DNA from: Lactarius indigo
Taxonomy: Eukaryota > Basidiomycota > Agaricomycetes > Russulales > Russulaceae
NCBI GenBank assembly: GCA_025766275.1
Contig: JAFKAC010000010.1
Location: forward strand, 434,001-498,000
Reading direction: 5' to 3'
Length of the DNA stretch: 64,000 nt
Part shown: piece after piece, positions 11,712 to 21,566 of the stretch
Layout of the letters: every line of letters starts with the position of its first letter
Numbering within the stretch: position 1 is the first letter of the stretch
Notes under the pieces: model-generated
Databases searched by the model: none
What the model was told of the DNA's origin: nothing
The model's input: only the letters and a program-made list of their open reading frames with translations
Position numbers and translations under genes: made by a program

Positions 11712-12232
11712 AAAAGGGGGTGATGTTACAGAATGGACTTGGTGACTCATTACACACGACTCATGACTGGTTATGACTACGGTCCGGTATTGATATTAGT
11801 CATGGACTCTTACATCATATCAGTCAGCATAGCAGTTCACATGTGATTGTGACTCATGTATGACTTATTCCTAGGATAGCTGTACTAGGGTTTGAGCTAG
11901 TTATGCTATTGGCTTTGTACTGTTCTAGCAGCGCTTTAAAGCCCGCACGTATCTGTATAAGTAGTCGTTCTGGAAGACCAAGAGTCCCCATCTTGGTCTT
12001 CTTCAATCCACCTCTTTGACTCATCTCCTGTTCGCCTTAGTCTCTGACTAAGTGTGCTTCCGCTCCTGTCCAAACAAGGGATAGTACTTCTCCATCTTTG
12101 CTGCAGTGTGTGCCAGTGTGCCCCTGTTCAGCTTGCGTTGGGTTGACACATGATCCCCATTTGCCTTATCCCCGCTAAGTCGACTACGCCTATTCTAAGT
12201 CCAAGTCAGACTAACGCCGGTGGAGCGTAACA
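11712..12232 (+). repeat. Polypurine tract and 3' LTR of element B
   Basis: AAAAGGGGGTGA at 11712-11723 is the polypurine tract that primes plus-strand synthesis. The 3' LTR follows at 11724-12232 (TGTTACAG to GTAACA). Confidence 0.9.
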
Positions 12233-14060
12233 CTATCCAAAGCAGAGAGGAACTACGACATCTACGATTTGGAATTGCTCACAATAGTCAAGGCTTTGTG
12301 TAACTGGAGGCCACTGCTGGCAGGAGCCCCTCACAAAATCAAAATCTTTTCCAATCACCTCAATCTGCAGTACTGGAAGACACTGCAGAAGATTAGTAGG
12401 TGCGTAGCAAGGGAAGTATTGGAGTTGTCTGAATACAACTTCGAGATTCACCACATCAAAGGAAAGAACAACAGCCGAGCTGATGCGTTATCAAGGTGGC
12501 CCGACTATGACCAGGGAACCGCTGACAACGAACAAGTAGTTGTACTGCCGCCGGAAGTCTTCATAAAGGCACTGCAAGGACCCTTACAATCAATCCAAAC
12601 CTACAACAACCCCAACACCGACAAGATGAAGAGATCATTAGACAATGGGTAGACCCTCACCAGCTGAAGAAAATCAACGGGGAATGGTACAAGGATGGCA
12701 GGTTCGTGATTACCAGACCCGCATCAACACAACAAGTACTAATACACAACCACCATGACCTGCCAGTCCACGGACACCCGGGAATCATGAGAATGCAATG
12801 GATTGTCGAGCGACATTACTGGTGGCCACGACTACGAAAAGACGTGTACAAATATGTGCAAGGATGCACCGAATGCCAACAGAACAAAGTCAACACGCGC
12901 CCCATTTGAGCGGCACTACATCCTATCACGCCCATCCTCGAAGCAACCCTGTTCCAAACCGTGGCAGTAGACTTCATTACCAAACTACCGGTATCATGGG
13001 GTTATGACAGCATCCTTACGATCACTGACCACGACTGCAGCAAAGCCTCGATATTCGTGCCATGTAAGGAAGAGATTACAGCGGAAGAAACCGCAACCCT
13101 GTACATGACCCACGTTTTTAAATGATTCGGATTACCACGCAAAATCATCAGTGATCGAGACCTGCGATTCACATCAAAATTCACACAAGAAGTATGCCGA
13201 ATCCTGGGAGTCCAACAAAATGTGTCCACCGCATACCATCCATGCACCGACGGACAATCGGAGAGGATGAACCAATGGCTGGAACAATACCTACACTTCT
13301 GGGTAAACAAGTGGCAGGATGACTGGACTGCTTATCTACCCATAGCAGAATTTGCACACAACAATTGGCCTCACGAACACACCAAATGGTCACCGTTCCA
13401 GCTCCTGATGGGCTATGACCCACACTCTGATTGGACCGATAAGCCATCCCCTCTACCACAAGTAACCACAAGGCTGACACTGCTTAAAGAAGCTAGAGAG
13501 ACCGCCCAATGCCTCATGAAGAAGGCACAAGAGGCATGGGTATGCAACAAAGATACGCCCAAGTTCAAAAGCAGCGACCTTGTATGGTTAGAAGGCAAAC
13601 ATCTTTGGACCAATCAACCCATGGCGAAATTAGCGGCACAACGCCATGGACCCTTTCGGGTGACACAGGTGATGTCCCCCTATAATTATTGATTAGAACT
13701 TCCCACACAGTGGAGCATACACCCAGTGTTTCACATTGATCTTCTCACCCCATACAAACAAACTCCCTTACACAGTGAAAACTTCACGTGACCGCCACCA
13801 GAGCTAATTGATGGGGAAGAAGAATACGAGGTCGAGGCGATTCTGGACACTCAGCATTTTGGCAGGGGAAAGTGCCTCCAGTATCTCATCAAATGGAAGG
13901 GCTACCCAGACTTGGAGAACCAGTGGGTCAACAAAGATGATGTCTTTGCTCCTGAAGCGCTTTGACTATATCAGGAAACACAAGCATCCAGTTGACAAGT
14001 TAAAAGCGAGGGCATATCGACCAGAGGAAGTCATTCCCTCTTCCTTCGCTCCACCACTAC
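12233..14060 (+). pseudogene. Element A pol, part 2: RNase H, integrase, chromodomain
   Basis: Continues the frame of 575-1498 after element B. RNase H (NHLNLQYWK, FEIHHIKG, ADALSR), integrase HHCC region (HNHHDLPVHGHPG ... GCTECQ), DDE core (VDFITKL, IISDRD, GQSERMN) and a chromodomain (EYEVEAILD ... YLIKWKGYP ... QWV). A frameshift lies at about 12620. In-frame TGA at 12907, 13123, 13690, 13789, 13963 and 13993 each stand where CGA arginine would fit the homologue. The frame goes on in register across the solo LTR at 14061 into the C-terminal extension. Confidence 0.88.
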
Positions 14061-14568
14061 TGTTACAGTATGGACCAATTACGTGTTGAAGATGACTCAT
14101 GGCCAGTTATGACTATGGCCCGGTACTAGTATTAGTCATGGACTCTTACACCGCATCAGTCAGCATAGTAGTTCACATGTGATTGTGACTCATGTATGAC
14201 TCATTCCTAGGATAGCCGTACTAGGGTTCAAGCTAGTTACGCTATTGGTTACCTACTGTTCCAAGCGGCGCTTTAAAGCCCACGTGTATCTGTATAAGTA
14301 GTCATCTCTGAAGACCAAGAGTCCCCATCTTGGTCTTCTTCAATCCACCATCTTGACTCGTCTCTTGTCTGCCTTAGTCCCTGACTAAGCGTACTTCTAC
14401 TTCTATCCACCAAGGGATAGTACTCTTTCATCTTCGCTGCAGCGTGTGCCAGTGTGCCCCTGTTCAGCTTGCGTTGGGTTGACACGTGATCCCCATTCGC
14501 CTGACTTTCGCTAAGTCAATTACGCCTTTCTCGAGTCCAAGTCGGACTAACACCGGTGGAGCGTAACA
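14061..14568 (+). repeat. Solo LTR of family B inside element A
   Basis: 508 bp, TGTTACAG to GTAACA, clearly the same LTR as 1499-2007 and 11724-12232 but more diverged. A perfect 5-bp duplication ACTAC (14056-14060, 14569-14573) flanks it. Excision restores the open frame between the chromodomain region and the C-terminal extension of A. Confidence 0.92.
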
Positions 14569-15732
14569 ACTACCCACACTCATATGCCTACTTCCCCACT
14601 GCAACATGTCACCCAAGTGATCCTCCTCGACTCCCTTGCTGAAGACGCCTGTGCCATACTGGCAGAAGATGATGACACCGAAGTTCCCAACACACAACTC
14701 ACACCCTATACACCAATTGCCCAGTCAGAGGGCCCCATCACCGCACAAGAGTGGGCGCACATCATCAGCCACTTCCCAGACCCCACTGAACACCCCAATG
14801 ACAAACACACTGTCGTCCACGTCTTTCAAGACCATGCTGGGGAGCGCGAGCCCATCACTGCCATCCCCCTGAGCGACGACCTCATCGGCATTTGCGGAGT
14901 TTTCCCGAGCAATGACGAGCGTTCAAGCTCTCCTGGAGTACAAGTTGGAGGGGTGGAAGAGAGTAGCAGTGGAGTGGCAGAAGGAACAGCTCAACTCAGC
15001 TGCGGCCCAACTGAGGGAGATGCGCGAGCGATGGCAGCAATGGCAGCAGCTGAGGCTGGCCATGACAACGAAGATTATTACCCGGTGAGACACACCTTCC
15101 TTTGAACAAAATGCGACACTGATAATCCCCTTGTCACTCCCTGGCTCGTCTACTCTGATGGGTCCCCCATGTATCGAGGACGTGTGCGTGTACCAGGCGC
15201 CGCCAACCACCATCCATTCACCACCACTGACAACCCCGCACACGTTATTGCGCCTGAAGGGTTCCAGGTGAATCAAAGACCCCATCACATTCCATACCCC
15301 ATCACCGGACCCGAGGGAGTGAGCAGGGATGCCTCCCATGTACAGATCATTGGGGGCGTGGACCCTCTGATCTTGGGGGTCATACCGGGTTCGCCACACG
15401 TCTATGGTAAGCCCCTCTACACCGAACCACATGTATCTGCTGCCCTTTGCCCGACATACCCACACGAAGACCTGGTCATTTTCACTGCAGACAAGATCAC
15501 TGACCACGCCCTCAACCGCATCAATGACGAAACCCTCACAGCCGAGGTGACGTGCTACCACGCAGCGAGTTACGAACTCGACTGGCTGCACACTAGGGTG
15601 AGTCAGCTCCGCACCATGATCCTGTGCGTGCAAGATGACAAGCACGACTGCATTTACCACCTGGAGCGCACCACGGTGTTGGAGTGCATTGCCGACGAAC
15701 AGAGAGACTGGATGGCTCGTGACTTTTGGTGA
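14569..15732 (+). pseudogene. Element A C-terminal pol extension (unrecognised domain)
   Basis: Same frame as the A chromodomain once the solo LTR is removed. About 385 residues: a Thr/Pro/Asp-rich start at 14584, the shared motif DYYPVRHTFL, one TGA at 15103, then GRVRVPGA, PEGFQVNQRPHHIPYPI, YGKPLYTEPHV and a C-terminal predicted coiled coil (about 15545-15729). The stop at 15730 is about 20 nt before the polypurine tract. It is homologous to 9946-11691 of element B. Function unknown; position after the chromodomain suggests a role linked to integrase targeting or particle assembly (inference). Confidence 0.72.
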
Positions 15733-15762
15733 GTCAGGAGTCTCACGCTGAAAGGGGGGTGA

Positions 15763-16234
15763 TGTCACGTTTGCACTGTGGACCCTTACTGTACCGGTTG
15801 CGATTACGGTGGTAAGGTATATTAGTTGCGGACTTAGGAGTTTATGATGTAGTACGATAGGAGATTGCACACGATTGCTGACTGGACTATGACTCGATCC
15901 TAGTACTAGTAGTAGTAGTATTAGGATTGCGCTACTTACGCGACACGTTGGATGCTACTCTACGATGACTCACAGCAGTGCTTGAAAGCCTGCTCGACTT
16001 GTATTTAAAGTAGTTGGCGAAGACCAAGATATGCCATCTTGGTCTTCTTGAATCGTCACCTGCTTCCTTCTCTTCTCTTTCTCTCACGTCTGCACTAAGT
16101 CAGCAAGACCTGCCAGTGTACCTTTGTGTATTCACTAGGGTGGGAGTACAGGCCTTTGCGCTGTCGTAGCTAATTGCTAAGTTGTCATCGCCTCCATTGA
16201 GCTCAAGTCGAGCTAACGTCATCACAACATTACA
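15763..16234 (+). repeat. 3' LTR of element A
   Basis: 472 bp, TGTCACG to ATTACA, preceded by the polypurine tract AAAGGGGGGTGA (15751-15762). Contains a TATTTAAAG box and the same GAAGACCAAGA / TCTTGGTCTTC hairpin as the B and C LTRs. The next 5 bp, CCGCA, should be the right copy of the target duplication; the left copy is outside the window. Confidence 0.88.
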
Positions 16235-16314
16235 CCGCAGCCATTAGAGTTGCAACCATCGACAGTACCGCCGTGCAGCATGAGGACGACAGGCCTATCA
16301 CTGCTAAAGAATTG
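16235..16314 (+). pseudogene. Fragment of a B-like element (D) hosting element A
   Basis: About 80 bp that align closely with 10110-10190 of element B (the C-terminal extension). Element A therefore inserted into a B-like copy. The fragment is cut at 16315 by the second TIR element and does not resume after it. Confidence 0.75.
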
Positions 16315-18748
16315 CATCAGGAAAAATGGGATCCTGAAATTTTTAAAAAATTTGACACATCTCAGAAAAATGGTAATATATGTTGAAAAATAAGCGAGTT
16401 TTCTGATTTTCCAAAATCTTCAAGATTGGTGAGATAAAAACCTCCCTCCAAATTTCCAGTAATATTTTGCAAAATCTTACCAAATATTGGCATAAACGGA
16501 CATATCTTAGCATATCTTAGGTAAATGTATCCAAAATTTCATCACAACAAGCAGAGTATTCAGTTGCAAACAAGTCATTCAGTTGCAAACAAGTCATTCA
16601 ATTAGTGTTGCATCCAAAAAAACATTAATATATTGTGACTAATAAGAATACATAAAACTACAACTAATACAAGGTAGGTGGTGGCAGTGTTAAAGGTGGC
16701 CGTGATGTGGTCACGTGACCACCGATGTACAGCGAGATAACAGCCAAGTAGGGTAGTTGATTGCCGTAGGCCTGCAGGTTCAATATAAGAAAAAAGAATA
16801 AGAAAAGAAAAGAAAAAAACTTATCTGAATATTTTGAGCCAAATGGGCAGCATTGGATTGCCGCAAGTGGTGTGGTGGTGGGCATGTAGGGTAGACAACA
16901 GTCCTGCACCAAGTTTAACATTAGAGAAAAAAAAAAAAAAAAACTTATCTGGATTCTTGGAGTGCTGCGGCACTTGTACATGGTGGACAGGCATGGAGCA
17001 GTGGCAGAGGAGGGGATGGCATGGCACCATTGTCTTGTCTTGTGTGTAGTGTGGTGGCAGCAGCAGGGACTTGTGAGATGAGGTGCAGGGTGCATTTCCT
17101 GCATGCACTGGAAAGGCAGGGTGAGAAAAGAGAAAGAAAAAAAAAAAAAAAAAAATCTTATCCACTGGGCCGAAGCCCTGCTCATCGTCAGCTGTAGCAG
17201 AGGGCGTTGGGGCTGAGGGAAGGTGGAAGAGGCGGCTTGTGTGGCCAGTGCTGGTTGCAGATGGGGTGTGGGCATCCTTCTTGCACACAGCGGGTGCGGT
17301 GGTAGGTCCTAGAGTGGGCCATTAAAAGAAAAGCAAAAAAAAACAAAAACCGTACCGTCGACGTCTTGCATTGGCCATGGAGGCTGCGTTGACTGTGTTA
17401 GGATAACAGTGGTGTGGGTGGGTGCAGTGGGTGTGGCCTGGACATCAGTGTGGTGAAAGACAAGGGGGAAAAAGAAAGAAAGAAAGGACTTACTGTATCC
17501 AGTTGTAGGAGGGAGGTGACGCGGTGACGTGGCGATTATGGGTGTAGCAACTTGGAAAAAAACGGTGGAGCGGAGGCTTCTGTGGCATGGGAAGGTATGT
17601 GGCTGCGTGCACATTGGTGCGTGCGTTGACAGGTAAACACAGATTCCATCTCCTCTTGCCCCCCCATTGGGAGGTTTTTTTTTCTTCTTTCTTCTTCCCA
17701 CCATGCTCATGGACCACCTCCACGGCCTACACAAGAGAAGATGAGGTTGAGGACGAGCTGGGCTTCGGCCCAGTGCCCAAGATATGTTTTTCTTTTTTTT
17801 TCGAATGATTTCTTTTTTCTTTTTCCGCTTGCAGGGACCCCCCGTGCACGCGAAGCACCACCGCTGCGGCCGCACCAACCTCATCATCGCCCCAGCCACT
17901 ACCGCCCCCTGCTGCGCAGCCCACCTTGGCGCTACAAGACCTCACAACTGCCACTACCCCACCCCAACACTGCGTGCAAGACCCCACAACATCCAACGCA
18001 CCTCAATGCACCACGCAATACCCCGACCGCCAACCCGCCACGCCACCTCAACCTGACGCACAAGACCCTGCCACCTCCAACCCAACACTACACCGCCCCA
18101 ACATGCCACGCAAGACTCTGCCACCCCGCTTCAAAACTCCCCCACTATCGACTCGTCACGCATTGCCAACACTCCGTGCAAGACCCCGCCGCCACTGCCG
18201 CCCCAACACAGCATGGAAGACCCCAACCACCAACCCATTACCATGCCGCCCCAATACGGTACACAAGACCCAACCACCACCTCAAAACGGCATGCAAGAC
18301 CTGACCACCCGCCAACCCAGCACAAGACCGCCCCAAAACGGCGCGCACTGACTACCTGCCAACTCACCACCATGCCGCACCAAAACGGCGTGCAAGATCC
18401 CGCCACCACCGATTCACCACACCCCTCACCACGGTGGGCAACTCTTAAATTAATTAGATTGTAGCTGCATGTACTTTTATTAGTTACAAATATATCATTG
18501 TTTTGACAGTTGGCTAAATAATTACCTGAACTGAAATACTTAAATTTGGACAAATTCACCTAAAACACACTGAACATATGTCCATTTGTGCCAATATTTG
18601 GTAAGATTTTACAAAATATATCAGAGGGGATGTTTTTATCTTAAAAGTCTTAACAATTCTGGAAAATTGGAAAGATTGGTCATTTCTTAACATATTTCTA
18701 ATATTTCTGAAGATTTTTAAAGATTTCAGGATCCTGTTTTTCCTGATG
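16315..18748. mobile_element. 2.4-kb non-autonomous TIR transposon, copy 2
   Basis: CATCAGGAAAAATGGG at the left and the matching inverted end TTTTTCCTGATG at 18737-18748, with long imperfect TIRs and the same internal organisation as copy 1 (7532-9945): poly-A tracts next to splice-like signals, a central inverted GGGCTTCGGCCCA-like block and a C-rich half. Left flank is TG, right flank TT, so the 2-bp duplication is not intact here. No coding region is recognisable. Confidence 0.8.
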
Positions 18749-19044
18749 TTCCCACACCACTTTATTTTGCCTAATTTTTCCTCAAAGAGATTCAAACTCT
18801 CCACTCAAAGTTTAAGGGAAATTAAACTGTGACAATCTTTTAACACATCACAGGGTTTACTCCGAGTTTTTTTTCAATTCAAACCCTGGTTTGCATGCAG
18901 TGCTGGCTATTCGTAGTCAATCTTAGTCACCCCAACTCAGAAATCTTGCAAATATTCATTTCTTAGTCATGTTGACTACCTGATGACTATTTCGGGTCAA
19001 CTGCCAACCAACAGCCGACTTTCCTTTTTTACTGAGAGTCACTG
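18749..19044. other. AT-rich spacer between two transposons, nothing recognised
   Basis: About 300 bp, AT-rich, no convincing ORF, RNA or repeat seen. The expected continuation of fragment D is absent, so a deletion or an unrecognised insertion happened here. Confidence 0.5.
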
Positions 19045-19379
19045 CATCAGTACTTACAAAGATTTGTTTTTGGGGGTTTTTTCCCACGAAAACCATAAAT
19101 AACCGCATAAAACCGTGAAAAACAGCAAAAACCTCAAATCCCGACAACTTATCATGATTTTTGTAAAAACCTATTCGAGATTAGTGCAGGAAAAACCCCT
19201 AAAACGGCTAAAACATACTGAAACCTGAAAACCTATTAATTGGCTTACGTGTCACTGTGGCGCTATCGTACGCCAATGACAATTCCATAATTTTCTTCGT
19301 TCAATGAAGCCATCAACTCACTAGCATGTTGTCTTATTAGTATTAGTGGTATCTACTATTGCATAAACCATTTCCAACT

Positions 19380-21440
19380 CCTCTAATCACCAGCAGAAGG
19401 GCGGGGAGGATGTTTGTGTCATGTTGTTACGGTTCCGAGGGACCGTCTGGGTTTTCTACGGAGCTGAGCTCGATGTTTGGGTAGAGTCGGAACTTGTTCT
19501 GCAAACAAGTCAAGATTCGGGGAGTTCTAGGCTCAACTCAAAGAGTATCGCTAGAGAGAGGGGAGAGCACGCGGGGTTCTGAGGCAAGGCAAACTAGATC
19601 AGATTCAAGAACTAAGAGTAGACAACCAAAAGTACTACTCAGACAGCTACTACTTATACTCTTACAGACTATTGGTTTTCATGACTATTTTCTCAATGAG
19701 CACCATAAGGCGTGCTTATTAGCACTGTCAGTCGTGCTATTCTGAAACTCTGGAGTCGTACTTGCTTGATGCTTTGCTGGCACGACGTAACGCGTGACCG
19801 ATAGTCACGATGTCACGTGATCATGACACATGTGGCGTAATGGCAAGTGGGCATCCGAGTACGTGCCGTGGTCATGTACAAGCACAATTCCCCAGAGGCG
19901 GATGCGAAGCTGGCACTCTGACTCATTGAAGATGGTTTGCATGGTCAGATCGTGATTGAGCCTAAGTTTGATGCCAAGGCGCATCATGCTTCCAACAAGG
20001 CACCAAAGCATGCGACCTTGACACTAGACAACCAGACCAAATTAGAAACCCACGAAGTGACTGCTAACTGGGTCTGCGCACCTTAGTATACAAGTACCAG
20101 TGCAGAAGAATGAGTGCCTGCAAGCTGCAGATTGTGACACGAAGCTCGGGTTTGATGGAGAGGGCACGCTGGAAGAAGTCCTCGTGATCGGGCCAGTCAG
20201 GCGGTATGAGGGTCTTGACGTTGACATTGGCCAAAGATGGAGTTCCACCAGCGTTGGCCTTGTTTTTAGCTTCGCTATCAAGCTCATACATGTGGTGGTT
20301 GAGCTTGGAAAGGGTGCTGAGGGCAAATATGAGATAGACAGAGCACAGAAAACCTGGATCGTGTTGCTGCGACTCGCCTGCGTAAAGCTGAGCAAGGGTC
20401 AACTTGAATTCATGGCGTAAAAAGACAGGCCGATGGAAGTTGAGGTATTCAAAGTAGATGTACACGATGTGTTGCACCATATCATAGTCTTTTGGCAAGA
20501 AGGCTGAAAATGTGTGCGTAGGACCAGGAGTGCTTGGTGACAAGGCGACACTGTCGTGGCGCATGGGGATGAGCACCCATTTGTTAGCATCATGCGGGAA
20601 AGCTGACTTGGCCACTATGCTGTCACGTCCTGATATAAGGCCGTGCGAACCAACCACGATATCATCCTTGTTGAGAGGCTGGGGTCTGAGCTTGAGATCT
20701 TGGACGATATCTGGAGCAACACCGGAGCCATTCTTCGCAAGCGCCTAGCGTAAAGGTTAATAGGGTGATGAGATCGACGCTACACGCCAAGGGACATACC
20801 CAAGAATTCGACATGTCATGGAAACCAGGATCCCCTCCCTTGATGTCCGGTACAGGTCCATTAGAAGACATAGGACAGGGCACGGACTGAGCAGGAGGAA
20901 GGTGTTGCGACGGAATGGGCTACGGGGGATGCTGGAACATTGGGTACAAGTGAGGCTTGTAACCCGGGCGAGGCGCATGTGTGGAGGAGCGGGATAATAT
21001 GGAGGCATGGGAGGATAACCAGTTGGAATCATGTGCGGTTCCGGAGGAACATAGGGATAACCTTTGGGAGGGGAGCTGCCGCCTATAGTCGACAAAATGT
21101 CAGGGTAAGAAGCTTAAGAAGGAGAAAGACGATGTACCAGGACATACCAGGCCTGGGGTAATTGGAAGGAGACAGAAATAGGAATACGGTGTTTGAGAAT
21201 GGCATCGCGCAAGGCGATTTTCTGTTTGAGATGTTCAGTGTAACCACGAAGAGTGGTGCCTGTCCTCCTGGTGACAGTGTCGGTGGTCGCGCAAGCGGTG
21301 GATCGTGGGTGTTTAGAATCGAGACAGTGAGAATGGGAGAGCGAGTGAGGACAAGTGGGAGAGCTAGGGAATTGCCGGCGGTGTTGACTGACGGGCCCGG
21401 ACCTGCCACAACATGCGCATCAAGCTGAGGCGGACGTGAG
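19380..21440 (-). pseudogene. Fungal-specific transcription factor (Fungal_trans domain), broken
   Basis: The best exon (20064-20657) shows a middle-homology region typical of Zn2Cys6 regulators: YFEYLNFHRPVF, DPGFLCSVYLIFALS, a linker, DFFQRALS and LQALILLHWYLY. A short intron (about 20003-20060) then leads to LWCLVGSMMRLGIKL and ECQLRIRLWGIVLVHD at 19870-20010. Upstream are a Pro/Tyr-rich region (about 20980-21090) and a basic/coiled segment (TRRTGTTLRGYTEHLKQKI, about 21190-21265) like the linker after a zinc cluster; I could not confirm the cysteines. A frameshift follows LVHDHGT, and a solo LTR lies inside the gene. It would have been a nuclear regulator; target unknown. It sits inside Plavaka-1 as probable cargo. 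Confidence 0.65.
19425..19828 (+). repeat. Solo LTR in transcription factor pseudogene
   Basis: 404 bp, TGTTACGG to CATGACA, flanked by a perfect 5-bp duplication CATGT (19420-19424, 19829-19833). Removing it gives a continuous minus-strand frame on both sides (PLAITPH then DTNILPAL). Strand of the parent element is uncertain. Confidence 0.82.
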
Positions 21441-21566
21441 GTCATACGCCCGTCAATCAAAAACTTCGCAGTGTGCTTCAAACTACTCTGTTTCATCAAA
21501 GCTCATGTAGTAACGATCAATTGTAATCTATATACATTTAAGTCAGCCCACGCACTCGCACTGAAG

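Larger units (their letters stand above)
1499..12232 (+). mobile_element. Complete Ty3/gypsy LTR retrotransposon B, nested in element A
   Basis: Two 509-bp LTRs (1499-2007 and 11724-12232) bound a gag-pol body with primer site, zinc knuckle, protease, RT, RNase H, integrase, chromodomain and a C-terminal extension, followed by a polypurine tract. A 5-bp target duplication CTATC (1494-1498, 12233-12237) flanks it. Removing the element restores the reading frame of element A. By eye the two LTRs differ at about 18 of 509 positions, all transitions, so the insertion is not very recent or has been mutated. B carries two later insertions: the TIR element at 7532-9945 and a foreign solo LTR at 10880-11384. 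Confidence 0.93.

Noticed and set aside
2310..15105. Reassignment of TGA to arginine (recoding) to explain the stops
   Set aside because: Host-type genes use TGA as a terminator here (the F-box gene ends in TGA), and the damaged elements also have frameshifts and insertions. CpG decay explains it more simply.
16313..18750. Intact 2-bp duplication for TIR copy 2
   Set aside because: TG on the left and TT on the right do not match, and the host fragment does not resume on the right.
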